Source: Rheinheimera riviphila
GTDB taxonomy: Bacteria; Pseudomonadota; Gammaproteobacteria; Enterobacterales; Alteromonadaceae
Assembly: GCF_004005945.1 (NCBI RefSeq)
Contig: NZ_SACS01000020.1
Location: forward strand, 1-64,000
Length of the DNA stretch: 64,000 bases
Reading direction: 5' to 3'
Below are positions 9,267-17,999 of this stretch, piece after piece. Below the pieces are notes generated by a model. The model did no database searches. It was not told the origin of the DNA and saw nothing but the letters and a program-made list of their open reading frames with translations. How positions within the stretch are numbered: position 1 is the first letter of the stretch; each line of letters opens with the position of its first letter. A program made the translations under genes and the position numbers.

Positions 9267-9734
9267 ATGAACAGCATCATGGAATACTTTTCGCAGCATC
9301 ACGACCAGTTGTTGTACGCCATTGCCGCCATTAGTTTGTTATTAGAGCTTGGCGTATTAGGCATGAGCGGCCCGTTGTTATTTTTTGCTTTTAGTTGCCT
9401 GATCACGGGGTTGTTAGTCAGCGCTGGCCTCATCAGCGGCTGGGAAACCGAACTGTTGCTGGTTGGCGTGTTGTCGTTCGCCAGCGCAGTATTGCTGTGG
9501 AAGCCCTTTAAAAACTATCAAAATGCCAAAGAAGCCCCTAATACCAGCAGCGACATGATTGGCCGCCAGCTATTGGTTTCAACGGCTATCAGTCAGGATG
9601 CCGGTAGCGTCGCTTATTCAGGTATCGAATGGCAAGCAAGATTAGCTGCTGGCGAAACTGGCAATATAGCTGCTGGCACCCGCGCAGAAGTGGTGGCTGT
9701 GGATGGGTCTTTGTTGTTGGTGAAGGCGGTTTAA
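9267..9734 (+). CDS. NfeD-family membrane protein (short form)
   Basis: A 155-residue protein with an N-terminal pair or trio of membrane helices (about residues 15-72) and a C-terminal OB-fold-like domain (about 100-155, with LVSTAISQDAGSVAYSG and GTRAEVVAVDGSLLLV). This is the short NfeD form that pairs with SPFH proteins and is thought to aid assembly or turnover of the microdomain. Its gene lies directly after the SPFH gene. Its 3' part (from about 9555) is duplicated 1.7 kb downstream as a remnant. Confidence 0.85.
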   Translation: MNSIMEYFSQHHDQLLYAIAAISLLLELGVLGMSGPLLFFAFSCLITGLLVSAGLISGWETELLLVGVLSFASAVLLWKPFKNYQNAKEAPNTSSDMIGRQLLVSTAISQDAGSVAYSGIEWQARLAAGETGNIAAGTRAEVVAVDGSLLLVKAV

Positions 9735-9905
9735 TTCAAGGTTGCAACGAACAGTAGGGCGTCACTCACCGCGTAAGCGGTAGTGCGCCGGAGTTGTCCA
9801 TATCGGTTGCTCTAGAGTGATTCTTACAAACGGCGGACCCGGTGAGTCCGCCCTACTTTTTCACATATAATCAGATATTTACCGTAGGGCGTCACTCACC
9901 GCGTA
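9556..9905 (+). repeat. Duplicated segment, copy 1 (nfeD 3' end plus repeats)
   Basis: This segment covers the last third of nfeD and its downstream GTAGGGCGTCACTCACCGCG palindromes. A near-identical copy lies at about 11290-11604. The downstream homology includes the TTCACATATAATCAGATATTTACC block. The exported-protein gene at 9914-11065 lies between the copies. Confidence 0.85.
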
Positions 9906-9913
9906 AGTCTTGG

Positions 9914-11065
9914 CTAACAATCAGATTGGTAAGATCCAGACCATACGCCATTACTGTAGACATCCCAGGTGCATTGCACAGGCAGACCGCCATGGTTGCC
10001 TCCCGTTCCAGGCTCACCCGGTTCACCATAGCCACCACCAGGGGCAGTTGTTGAAGGTCGGATATCCACCAGCTTTTTTAGCTCTTCATGCACACATTTA
10101 CTGACTGAAAGAGGCGTGCTTGCTTTGGTATTGATAATAAAGCGCAGCGCTACACCTTCAATTACAGTTGCATTATCCTCTACAGATGCTACGGGGATTC
10201 CACTGCCGTAATCAATCTTATCGACTACTTTTGAAAAAGTGGCCGATGTTGAAGTGAGTCCTGCTGTGACGCTGTCATGATTTTGATTCGGGTAATAGGT
10301 GCGGGTAATATATTGCACATTGGATTCTGAATTGACTTTAAACGTACCACTGGCGGATACACTACCAAACTGGCTGGATGGCGAAGTAAGACCAAAAGAA
10401 ACCGCATCCAGGCTGAACACACTGAGCCCGTCTTTATTTTTAAACCAGCTCACAGTTTCGGTTCTTTTATGAATTAAACTGTTATTTGCGGCAATTTGCA
10501 AAGTGTTTAGCCTGCCACTGCTATCCAGCGCATCCCTGATAGCTCTGACGTGAGGGTTCTGACTGCACTGATCTGCGCTCTGAGCCTGTGCACTGAGTCC
10601 AGATGGCGCGGCTACGGCATAAACACCCAGTTGCTGAATCAGCTCCGCCGGAATTTGGCTAATCCCTTGCTTCAAATGATTTCTGGCTTCAGCAGCAACT
10701 TTGAGTAATCTGGTTACTTCGGCTTCTACCGACACATTACTGGCAGCCAGAGTCAGGTTGTAAGAAGGTCCTCCCTGATTAGTGTGATATAACCGAAAAC
10801 CATAAACCTGCTGGCTTGCAGCGCTATAAACGACATAACGTGTTTCAGTACTACGGCACTGCTCAGAGGCCGGATCCGGTACTTCAGTGGCATAACTACA
10901 TTGGATTTGCGGCGCAGCCTGCTCTTTGGCATCACTGAGCGCTTGCTGATAAGAACAATATTCGCAAATAGTTGCTTTCGCGCTAATAGCCGCTTGGGAT
11001 CCTTCAGCCCAACCTAACCCTGTTAACAGCAAAAAACTCGTTGCACCAAGTTGCATCCTTTTCAT
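9914..11065 (-). CDS. Exported protein of unknown function
   Basis: A 383-residue protein with a clear signal peptide (residues 1 to about 26; basic start, LLLTGLGWAEG core, cleavage likely after SQA). The mature protein has ten or so cysteines, clustered near the N terminus (CEYCSYQQ) and at the very end (CTWDVYSNGVW...C), and a Gly/Pro-rich linker near residues 340-365, so disulfide-linked periplasmic or secreted modules are likely. A central Ser/Thr-rich region resembles beta-rich surface proteins. I recognise no family. It sits alone, on the opposite strand, between two copies of the nfeD 3' end, which suggests insertion by recombination. Confidence 0.7.
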   Translation of the reverse strand: MKRMQLGATSFLLLTGLGWAEGSQAAISAKATICEYCSYQQALSDAKEQAAPQIQCSYATEVPDPASEQCRSTETRYVVYSAASQQVYGFRLYHTNQGGPSYNLTLAASNVSVEAEVTRLLKVAAEARNHLKQGISQIPAELIQQLGVYAVAAPSGLSAQAQSADQCSQNPHVRAIRDALDSSGRLNTLQIAANNSLIHKRTETVSWFKNKDGLSVFSLDAVSFGLTSPSSQFGSVSASGTFKVNSESNVQYITRTYYPNQNHDSVTAGLTSTSATFSKVVDKIDYGSGIPVASVEDNATVIEGVALRFIINTKASTPLSVSKCVHEELKKLVDIRPSTTAPGGGYGEPGEPGTGGNHGGLPVQCTWDVYSNGVWSGSYQSDC

Positions 11066-11289
11066 GTCACTATCCTGTGTTTAGATACAATATGAATTAT
11101 TGACGCACAGATACCGCCAGAAAGTGGCGATATAAATTCACAATAATGCAAATTAACATGTATGCATACCTAAATTTAGTACAAGTTTTGCTTTGGTCTC
11201 TGCAAAAGAAATTTAACCAGCGCAGTCCGGTAGTCGAGGCGTTTGCAAACTAACAAAATGTTTAAGAAGCATCGAAGCCTGGCAGCGGC

Positions 11290-11445
11290 ATGATTGGCCG
11301 CCAGTTATTGGTTTCAACCGCCATCAGTCAGGATGCCGGTAGCGTGGCTTATTCAGGTATCGAATGGCAAGCAAGATTAGCTGCTGGCACCCGCGCAGAA
11401 GTGGTGGCTGTGGATGGGTCTTTGTTGTTGGTGAAGGCGGTTTAA
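11290..11445 (+). pseudogene. Remnant of the nfeD 3' end
   Basis: These 156 bases match the last 60 codons of the nfeD gene at 9267-9734 in frame, to the same stop codon, but lack 24 bases between two GCTGCTGGC direct repeats. There is no start region or membrane domain, so no functional product is expected. It is followed by the same downstream sequence as nfeD. Confidence 0.8.
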
Positions 11446-11604
11446 TTCAAGGTTGCAACGAACAGTAGGGTGTCACTCACCGCGTAAGCGGCAGTGCGCC
11501 GGAGTTGTCTGAAAATATTGTTAAGGATGATCCTGGCAAACGGCGGACCCGGTGAGTCCGCCCTTTCACATATAATCAGATATTTACCGTAGGGCGCTAC
11601 TCGC
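11290..11604 (+). repeat. Duplicated segment, copy 2 (nfeD remnant plus repeats)
   Basis: Second copy of the segment at 9556-9905, with the same order: nfeD end, ATTCAAGGTTGCAACGAACAG, a GTAGGG-type palindrome, CGGCGGACCCGGTGAGTCCGCC and CACATATAATCAGATATTTACC. Point changes and a 24-base deletion show that the copies have been diverging. The rest of 11066-11737 contains only the divergent gene's upstream region and further GTAGGGCG/GGCGGACC repeats up to about 11680. Confidence 0.85.
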
Positions 11605-11737
11605 CGCGTCAGCGGCAGTACGCCAGATGTTGAATTGATATTGCTTTGCTTGACGGCGGACCCGGTGAGTCCGCCCTTTTTGACTAAAATTCATAGAGTT
11701 GCGTAGAGTAGTCGAGCTCCCGAATCCGCTGTAACAC

Positions 11738-13084
11738 CTACCTCATGGTCACAAATTCCTCAGCCGAAGTCGGATGAATCGCCACGCAATTATCAAAATC
11801 AGCTTTGGTCGCGCCCATTTTAATTGCCACCGCAAAGCCTTGCAGCATCTCATCCGCGCCAAAGCCAATCACATGTAAACCAACAATTTTTTCATCACTT
11901 CCTGCACACACCAGCTTCATCCGTGTCGGTTGGCGGTGGCTGGTCAGTGCGCTGTACATGGCGGTGAATTCACTTTGGTAAATCTTCACGCCATCACCAA
12001 ACTGCGTGCGGGCTTCCGGCTCCGTCAGGCCGATGGTGCCGATGGCCGGGTGCGAAAACACGACTGTGGGAACCAGTTCGTAATTGAGGTGCAAATCGGT
12101 TTTGCCGTTAAACAAGCGCTCGGCCAAACGTCGCCCTGCAGCCACTGCGACCGGTGTTAAGGCCAAACGGCCGGTGTTGTCACCAATGGCGTAAATGCCC
12201 GGCACATTGGTATTTTGGAATTTGTCAGTAGGAATAAAACCTTGCTCGTCAGTAGCGACACCAGCGGCTGGCAGATTTAGTTTGTCGGTGGCAGGCGTGC
12301 GGCCAATCGCCCAAATCAGGCAATCAACTTCCAGGGTGCGGTCATCGCTCAGCTGCAGCAGCAAACTGCTGTCGGCTTGTTGCGCTACCGAAAGTACTTG
12401 CGTCTGTGGATGTAACGTCAGGCCATCGCGCGCCATTTGCTCCACCAACGTATCGCTAAGGATGGGGTCGAAGCTGCGTAGGGGTTTGTCGTGGCGCACC
12501 AATAAATGGGTTTCAGAACCTAAAGCATTCAGTACCCCGGCAATTTCGACCGCGATATAACCGGCGCCGACGATGGCAACGCGTTTTGGCTGTTCGGCCA
12601 GCGCAAAAAAACCATCACTGTCGATACCAAAACGGGCACCTGGGATTTCTAGCCAGCTTGGCCGGCCGCCGGTGGCAACACTAATATGGTCGGCGCTGTA
12701 TAAAGTACCGTTCACATCGACGGTGTTTTTATCAATAAAACGGGCAAACCCTTGAATAACAGTGACATTATTTTTAGCCAAAACTCTGTCGTAAGACGCA
12801 TGAATACGACCAATATAAGCTTCGCGACTGGCCACCAGCTTGTTCCAGTCCAATGCCGGAACATCCACCGGATAACCGTAGTCCGGCGCCAGTTTTAACG
12901 CTTCGGCCACTTGTCCGGCAAACCACATAGCTTTTTTCGGTACGCAACCGACATTCACACAAGTGCCACCCAAGGCTTTGGCTTCGATGATGGCGCATTT
13001 TTTACCATGGCTGGCCGCGCGATTAACGCTGGCAATACCGCCGCTGCCACCACCAATGGCTATATAGTCAAAATGTTGGGTCAT
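11738..13084 (-). CDS. gor: Glutathione-disulfide reductase
   Basis: A 448-residue NADPH-dependent flavoenzyme that reduces GSSG to GSH in the cytosol. FAD-binding GGGSGG is at residues 11-16, the redox pair is Cys42/Cys47 ([13 protein letters not shown]), the NADPH motif is GAGYIAVE, the second FAD motif is YAIGDNTG, and the C-terminal catalytic HPTSAEEFV is intact. The protein follows E. coli Gor almost throughout. I took the ATG at 13084 because it gives the E. coli-like N terminus ([13 protein letters not shown]); a start at 13111 would add nine residues. It is divergent from rmuC. Confidence 0.96.
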   Translation of the reverse strand: MTQHFDYIAIGGGSGGIASVNRAASHGKKCAIIEAKALGGTCVNVGCVPKKAMWFAGQVAEALKLAPDYGYPVDVPALDWNKLVASREAYIGRIHASYDRVLAKNNVTVIQGFARFIDKNTVDVNGTLYSADHISVATGGRPSWLEIPGARFGIDSDGFFALAEQPKRVAIVGAGYIAVEIAGVLNALGSETHLLVRHDKPLRSFDPILSDTLVEQMARDGLTLHPQTQVLSVAQQADSSLLLQLSDDRTLEVDCLIWAIGRTPATDKLNLPAAGVATDEQGFIPTDKFQNTNVPGIYAIGDNTGRLALTPVAVAAGRRLAERLFNGKTDLHLNYELVPTVVFSHPAIGTIGLTEPEARTQFGDGVKIYQSEFTAMYSALTSHRQPTRMKLVCAGSDEKIVGLHVIGFGADEMLQGFAVAIKMGATKADFDNCVAIHPTSAEEFVTMR

Positions 13085-13275
13085 AAGCTGTGTCCTGTGT
13101 GAATGCGGCAATAAACAATGAAGATTGTTATATGGGGTCGGGCGGGCATTTACAAGAGCTGGCAGGTGCAGGGCGCGTAACCACGTCCCACTGGGCGTTT
13201 TTCGTTGATCGCTGTATAGTAATACAGTGCTGCAAAATGAAAGTGCAAAATACGACTTGAGATCAGGAGCTTAGA

Positions 13276-14634
13276 ATGGATGTGATCGGCAACAACCCGC
13301 TGGCCGGGTGGTTGGTATTAACAGTCCTCGCGCTGCTGGCGCTGTTATGGCAGCTGTGGTCACGCCAGCGTCAAACGGCATTGTTGCATTTAGACCAAGC
13401 CAGAACGGAAACCCAACTTGCCGCCGCCGTGCAGCAATTACAAGAACAAAAACATCAGAATTTTGCGCTCAATGACGAGCTGAAACAGCAGGCACAGCAT
13501 TATCAGCACCTGAAAGAAAAATACGACCGGCTGACGGTGTTATTGCAAGAACGGCAAAGCCATTACCAGAGCCAGCTGGCGTTATTAAAAGACAATAAAC
13601 AACAGTTAAAACAAGAGTTTGAATTGCTGGCGAATGAAATTTTGCAGCGCAAGGGCGAAGACTTTAAGCAGCAAAGCACTGAAAGTTTATTGCAGCTATT
13701 ACAACCACTGCAGGCCGATATGAAAGGTTTTCGCGACAAAGTGGAATCCATTCATACCGAAGAGTTAAAACAGCGCTCTGAGCTGAAAACCGAGCTGGTG
13801 AACCTGCAAAAACTGAATTTTGCCATTACCGACCAGGCCGCCAGACTCACCAACGCCTTGCAGGGCCAGAAAAAAGTGCAGGGCAACTGGGGCGAACTGA
13901 TGCTGGAAAACGTGTTGGATAATTCCGGCCTTCGCGCCGGCGTCGATTATCAGCGTGAAGTCAGTTTTCAGACCGAAGAAGGCCGTCGTCGGCCGGACGT
14001 GATTATTTACCTGCCACAACAAAAACATCTGGTGGTTGATGCCAAAACCTCGCTGGCGGCCTATACCCGTTATGTCAATGCCGAACAAGATGACGAGCGC
14101 TCGCTGGCGCTGGCCGAACATTGTCAGGCAGTGCGCGATCGGATTGTTGAACTGGCCGATCGCAACTACTATCAACTCAATGGCTTAAATTCACCGGAAG
14201 TGGTGTTTATGTTTATTCCGATTGAATCGGCTTATGTTGAAGCACTGAAACAAGACCCCATGTTGTACCAAAAAGCGCTGGAGCGTAACGTACTGGTGGC
14301 AACACCAACTACTTTGTTGACCAGCCTGAACATCGTGCGGCAATTGTGGCGGTTTGAAGATCAGAATAAACACAGTGCAGAGCTGGCCAATAGAGCGGAG
14401 AAATTCTACGCCAAATTGACGTCTTTTCTCGATAGTATGCAAGGCGTAGGTAAACAACTCGACAAAGCGCGCGAAAGCTACGATAAAGCCTTTGGGCAAC
14501 TGTATAGCGGCAAAGGCAATCTGATTAAACAAGCGGCGGAATTTAAAGAACTAGGAGTCGCAGTGAAAACTGAAATGGCGGCAGATTTGCTGGAAAAAGC
14601 CAATCTGGAATTGCCGGGGAGCATCGAACCCTAA
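13276..14634 (+). CDS. rmuC: DNA recombination protein RmuC
   Basis: A 452-residue RmuC protein. An N-terminal membrane helix (about residues 13-28) is followed by a long coiled coil (about 35-190) and the nuclease-related RmuC domain, seen in GNWGELMLENVLDNSGLR, RRRPDVIIYLP and LVVDAKTSL. RmuC limits recombination between short inverted repeats in E. coli; its biochemical activity is inferred from the restriction-endonuclease-like fold. Start codon has AGGAG nine bases upstream. Its TAA stop overlaps the next ATG (TAATG), so it is translationally linked to the binding-protein gene. Confidence 0.93.
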   Translation: MDVIGNNPLAGWLVLTVLALLALLWQLWSRQRQTALLHLDQARTETQLAAAVQQLQEQKHQNFALNDELKQQAQHYQHLKEKYDRLTVLLQERQSHYQSQLALLKDNKQQLKQEFELLANEILQRKGEDFKQQSTESLLQLLQPLQADMKGFRDKVESIHTEELKQRSELKTELVNLQKLNFAITDQAARLTNALQGQKKVQGNWGELMLENVLDNSGLRAGVDYQREVSFQTEEGRRRPDVIIYLPQQKHLVVDAKTSLAAYTRYVNAEQDDERSLALAEHCQAVRDRIVELADRNYYQLNGLNSPEVVFMFIPIESAYVEALKQDPMLYQKALERNVLVATPTTLLTSLNIVRQLWRFEDQNKHSAELANRAEKFYAKLTSFLDSMQGVGKQLDKARESYDKAFGQLYSGKGNLIKQAAEFKELGVAVKTEMAADLLEKANLELPGSIEP

Positions 14635-15461
14635 TGTTTACCTTGCTGCTTCGCCGGTTGCAGATCGCATCGTCCATCGGTTTGCTGTCCTGTGGCTTGA
14701 TGTTCGTCATGCTGTCAACTCCGGCGCAGGCCGTCGATCGCGCCGTTGAACCGGCCTGCCATTTATTAGCACATCTCAATGAAAACAAAGAAACGGTGGC
14801 CAAAGAAGGCCTGACGCTGCCGCGTTGGTATGAATTACATCACCGTTTGCTGACCTTATTAACCGACGAAGCCGGTTGTACCCTGGAAGTGATCGGCAGC
14901 CCCTGGTCACGGTCGTTGACCTTGTTACAGCAGGGGAAAATCGATTTGATGCTGACCATGTCCTATACCGAAGAACGCAATCAATACGCCGATTTTATCG
15001 GCATTCATTACATGGAAGAATCGGTGTTGGTGCTGCATAAAGATCAGCTCGCCAAAGTGAAGCAACTGGCGGATATTAAATTATTACCAGGCCCGATTGG
15101 CGTACTGCGGGATGCTTTTTACGGTGCTGCTTTTGAGCAAATGAAAACAGAACCCTCGTACCAGCCATTTTTACAATACGCCAATAGCCTGACGCAAAAG
15201 CTGAATATGTTACAGCGCCATCGGGTACTTGGCATGATTGAAGACAAAACCCAGTTTTTAGAATGGAGCAGAGCCTATCCGGACCTGGCGGCTACCTATC
15301 AATACAGCCTGACCTTGCACCGCGCACCGGTGTATATAGTGGCCAGCCGCAGCAGTTTAACCCCAGCTCGCCGACAGCGGTTGCACCAAGCCTGGCAACG
15401 GGTGTACGGCAAACCGGCGCATCTGGCGATCCTGGCTGAGTTTGGCTGGTCGTTAGAATGA
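14634..15461 (+). CDS. Periplasmic solute-binding protein, family 3 type
   Basis: A 275-residue exported protein with a signal peptide (residues 1 to about 33, ending STPAQA) and a type II periplasmic-binding fold related to amino-acid binding proteins (SBP family 3). WSRSLTLLQQGKIDLMLTMSYTEER is the typical block around the ligand site. No ABC permease or ATPase is nearby, as is common for orphan members of this group in Alteromonadales. It overlaps the rmuC stop by one base and the next gene by four (ATGA), so the three genes form an operon. Confidence 0.8.
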   Translation: MFTLLLRRLQIASSIGLLSCGLMFVMLSTPAQAVDRAVEPACHLLAHLNENKETVAKEGLTLPRWYELHHRLLTLLTDEAGCTLEVIGSPWSRSLTLLQQGKIDLMLTMSYTEERNQYADFIGIHYMEESVLVLHKDQLAKVKQLADIKLLPGPIGVLRDAFYGAAFEQMKTEPSYQPFLQYANSLTQKLNMLQRHRVLGMIEDKTQFLEWSRAYPDLAATYQYSLTLHRAPVYIVASRSSLTPARRQRLHQAWQRVYGKPAHLAILAEFGWSLE

Positions 15462-15946
15462 AACACGGGAACCCGCTGTCGTTGCATTACCCAACACAAC
15501 GTCCAGTCGCCTGGGTTGGCGGGGCTTTAGATCCGACAACCCGGCTGTTAAAACGTTTTGTCCGGCCAGGTCAGCAGTATTTCCGCTGGACTGAACATAG
15601 GGCGCTGAGCCGCTGGCTCGATGCACACCGCGATCAGCAGGCGCTGGTGATTGCGCACAGTTACGGTGCCAGCACTGCGGTTACCGTAATTGCTGCCGGT
15701 CATCCGGTGGCGGAGTTGATAACGATTGACCCTGTCGGTTGGCGTAAGCCTAGAGGTGCTGCGCTTCAACTATATTGCCAGCGTTGGAGCAACTATCAGG
15801 CAGTCGATACCAAATTCAATGTTGCCAATCTGGTGGCAACTGTTGGCGGTAGCTGGCGCCGATGGCCAGCGGCATTTGCGCATCAACATTTGGAAATCCC
15901 CGCGGATCATGCAGAAATTGTGGTGAAAGTGCTGCGGGGGTTGTGA
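15458..15946 (+). CDS. Small alpha/beta-hydrolase-like protein
   Basis: A 162-residue protein with an AHSYGAS nucleophile elbow (Gly-x-Ser-x-Gly variant, Ala in place of the first Gly) at about residues 67-73, then ITIDPVGW as a likely acid strand and a late His in IPADHAEIV, giving a possible Ser-Asp-His triad. This matches the compact hydrolase/thioesterase-like proteins annotated as alpha/beta hydrolases. Substrate unknown. Its ATG overlaps the upstream stop (ATGA). The stop codon lies exactly at the edge of the integron cassette array, so the original 3' end may have been altered. Confidence 0.6.
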   Translation: MKHGNPLSLHYPTQRPVAWVGGALDPTTRLLKRFVRPGQQYFRWTEHRALSRWLDAHRDQQALVIAHSYGASTAVTVIAAGHPVAELITIDPVGWRKPRGAALQLYCQRWSNYQAVDTKFNVANLVATVGGSWRRWPAAFAHQHLEIPADHAEIVVKVLRGL

Positions 15947-15977
15947 CTTCGTAAGTCCGGATTAATTTGCTTGTTAG
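15946..15977 (-). repeat. Truncated attC half-site at the array end
   Basis: On the minus strand CTAACAAGCAAATTAATC is followed by GGACTTACGAAGTC, matching the left half of the attC at 16684-16772, but I see no right-hand core. The array was probably cut here by a deletion. Confidence 0.6.
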
Positions 15978-15979
15978 TT

Positions 15980-16666
15980 TTACAACCCAAAGACTTCTTC
16001 GAATTTTTCACCATTATTTAAACGTTCCAAACCAAAATATAGAGATTTTGGCTCTAAAGCTTCAATCGCTATTCTTGAAGCTTGATATGATTTAACACTG
16101 GTATTAGGAAAATTATGAAAAAAGAACACAGACTTTATCTGCTCCACGTCTTCTTTTGATACACTAATGTTTTCGATTAGGAAAGGTATCCGATAATCTA
16201 CTTTAATTCCTGTGCCTTCAATAAACCAAGCTGGCAATTCAGTATGTTCAACAAGAAAGTTTGTTCTATACCTCACCTCGGCGTGCACTAGTCCATGAGC
16301 AATAACATCAACATTTAATCCTTTAGGGCCTAAGAAAATGCATTCCCTAAAGAACCCAGAGTTCTGCATGCCTGTAGGATTTAATCCAAATTTTTTATAT
16401 TCAAGATTATTCGTAGCGATTATTCTAGGAGAGGCTTTTGTTACACCATATACCTGTTCTATACGGTCGTGCGCTTGATTAATTGTATTTCTAAGTGACG
16501 AACGTTGTTCACTGGTTAAGCTAGAGTCCGAATACACATTAGAGTGTATCTCTTCAAAACCAATTAAAGTTATAGCTTCGCACGCTATAGCTTCTTTCTT
16601 AAAAAAAAGAAAAGAAGAGATTAATAATGATAGAAAAATAATGAAGCTAACGTTCAGGACTCGCAC
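15980..16666 (-). CDS. Cassette protein, exported, degenerate metallopeptidase-like
   Basis: A 228-residue protein with an N-terminal membrane or signal helix (about residues 7-28). The segment IAHGLVHAEV followed by LPAWFIEGTGIKVDYR looks like a gluzincin peptidase (HExxH ... WxxEG), but the catalytic Glu of HExxH is Gly here. It may therefore be inactive or use another base. It starts with GTG, with AAGGAG five bases before it. It is the last cassette of the array. The AT-rich composition differs from the chromosomal neighbours. Confidence 0.65.
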   Translation of the reverse strand: MRVLNVSFIIFLSLLISSFLFFKKEAIACEAITLIGFEEIHSNVYSDSSLTSEQRSSLRNTINQAHDRIEQVYGVTKASPRIIATNNLEYKKFGLNPTGMQNSGFFRECIFLGPKGLNVDVIAHGLVHAEVRYRTNFLVEHTELPAWFIEGTGIKVDYRIPFLIENISVSKEDVEQIKSVFFFHNFPNTSVKSYQASRIAIEALEPKSLYFGLERLNNGEKFEEVFGL

Positions 16667-16683
16667 ATACTCTCCTTGTAAAA

Positions 16684-16772
16684 ATAACGTCCAAATAATG
16701 TGCTAAAAATGATTGACTAAATTCGCGAAGCGACAGCCAATCGTTTTAGTCCTGATTAATTTGCTTGTTAGA
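16684..16772 (-). repeat. attC recombination site
   Basis: Minus strand: TCTAACAAGCAAATTAAT ... ATTATTTGGACGTTAT. The outer arms pair imperfectly, with the unpaired bases expected of attC, and the inside carries GACTAAA/TTTAGTC and a CGCTTCGCG hairpin. Length 89 bp. Confidence 0.8.
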
Positions 16773-16775
16773 TTT

Positions 16776-17315
16776 TTACTTGATAACTTTCCTGAAATAA
16801 TTATCGAGGGAAATAGAGGAATGCCTTGTTTCAAGTGTTTTTCCAGAATTTTTAGCAGACTTTTGTCCAAAATATAATTTTTCACTATCAATGTATATTA
16901 AAGTGTAATTCGGAGGAAGATCTCGATTACCTGAATTGTAATTAAAAATTTCATTTAGACCGTTAGCATCAATACTCTCTTCACTTATTACTTTACCTCT
17001 AATATCAAATTTAGAGATATCCAGAGCATCAAACATCATTGAGTTACATTTTGTATCGTTTGGATGGAAATATTCTGTTCGATAAGTGGAGTTCAGTGAA
17101 GAATCTATACTTAGTTTGATCTTGACGTTCCATGCATCTTTTAAATCGTCACTCGGAAATTTATTGTAAGCAGAACATTCTTTTACCCAAGATGTATTGG
17201 ATAATTTTGTTTGAAAGTCACTTGTTGACGTTTCATTAGCCGAACCTCCTTCAGAACCACCACAAGAAGACAAGACCATTGATGAAAAGACTATAACTAT
17301 CCATAAATTTTTCAT
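16776..17315 (-). CDS. Cassette lipoprotein of unknown function
   Basis: A 179-residue probable lipoprotein: MKNLWIVIVFSSMVLSSC has a lipobox (VLSSC) with the modified Cys near residue 18, followed by a Ser/Gly-rich linker. The mature domain has a WVKEC...KC cysteine pair and a beta-rich pattern ending in DNYFRKVIK. I recognise no family. I chose the ATG at 17315 with GGAG five bases before it. It is the eighth cassette of the array and AT-rich. Gene cassettes often carry such orphan lipoproteins. Confidence 0.75.
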   Translation of the reverse strand: MKNLWIVIVFSSMVLSSCGGSEGGSANETSTSDFQTKLSNTSWVKECSAYNKFPSDDLKDAWNVKIKLSIDSSLNSTYRTEYFHPNDTKCNSMMFDALDISKFDIRGKVISEESIDANGLNEIFNYNSGNRDLPPNYTLIYIDSEKLYFGQKSAKNSGKTLETRHSSISLDNYFRKVIK

Positions 17316-17335
17316 TTGCACTCCATGTTTTAATA

Positions 17336-17383
17336 AAAATTGTCCAGCGCACGAAGTGCGCGATGCTTCAGCGACTTGTTAGG
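17336..17383 (-). repeat. attC site, short, with degenerate core
   Basis: Minus strand: CCTAACAAGTCGCTGAAGC then GCGCACTTCGTGCGC (perfect hairpin) and CTGGACAATT. The right core (expected GTTA) is degenerate. The upstream gene's TAA stop lies inside CTAACAA. Confidence 0.65.
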
Positions 17384-17903
17384 TACCACCACGCTCAAAT
17401 GAAAAACCTGGAGGATACTGATGAAGCCCATCAAAGTCCCCTTTTGTTAGAGGTACGCCTCGAGATCGAGCAATGGCATAAACCATACCTAGGTGGAAAT
17501 AGAAATTTGGATACGCAAAACGCATTAGAAAATCCTCTGCTTTCATTGAGATTGGCGTCGGGCCAGCCATATCTTCAATGACGACTTCGAGGTCGCTCTG
17601 CTTTTCATCCAAACTTGTAATGTAGTTGAATGTATCCTCAAGTTGAGCCCTTAGATTTGCAAATGACTTACCCTCACGGGAGTACGAATTGACTTCTACG
17701 CCCGCAATTGGACAACAGGATCTTAAGGCGAAACTTGCCACAATCTCTACTTGAACACATAGAGGGAACATATCAGGACTAAGTCTTTGATGGAGAATAC
17801 TTTCATCACCACCAAAATGTTCCTCGACCTTTTCGAGTAAGCTCGAGAGTAACCTCAGGTATTCAACAAAAATTTCAATATGCTTGTTTTTCACTACAGA
17901 CAT
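17379..17903 (-). CDS. Cassette protein, DUF1993 family
   Basis: A 174-residue helical protein that fits DUF1993: an N-terminal helix pair (FVEYLRLLSSLLEKVEEHFG), LSPDMFPLCVQVEIVASFA in the middle, and a C-terminal PNFYFHLGMVYAIARSRGVPLTKGDF block. The family is related to the DinB/YfiT four-helix fold and is of unknown function; the conserved His near the end could bind metal. AGGTG lies seven bases before the ATG. It is the seventh cassette. Confidence 0.75.
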   Translation of the reverse strand: MSVVKNKHIEIFVEYLRLLSSLLEKVEEHFGGDESILHQRLSPDMFPLCVQVEIVASFALRSCCPIAGVEVNSYSREGKSFANLRAQLEDTFNYITSLDEKQSDLEVVIEDMAGPTPISMKAEDFLMRFAYPNFYFHLGMVYAIARSRGVPLTKGDFDGLHQYPPGFSFERGGT

Positions 17904-17910
17904 TATCTAC

Positions 17911-17999
17911 ACCTAATGACCAAGTTTAGCGCGACGACCGCGCACGCGATTGGCGTCGAAGCCTACACTGTTTGCTGGCAATAAAATTTGTTTGTTATG
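17911..17999 (-). repeat. attC recombination site
   Basis: Minus strand: CATAACAAACAAATTTTATTG ... CTAAACTTGGTCATTAGGT. Left arm ATAACAA is intact and the right core is ATTAGGT, one base off GTTAGGT. The upstream cassette's stop codon lies in ATAACAA. Confidence 0.7.

Noticed and set aside
11290-11445. Second functional nfeD gene
   Set aside because: Only the last third of the gene is present, with no start region or membrane helices.
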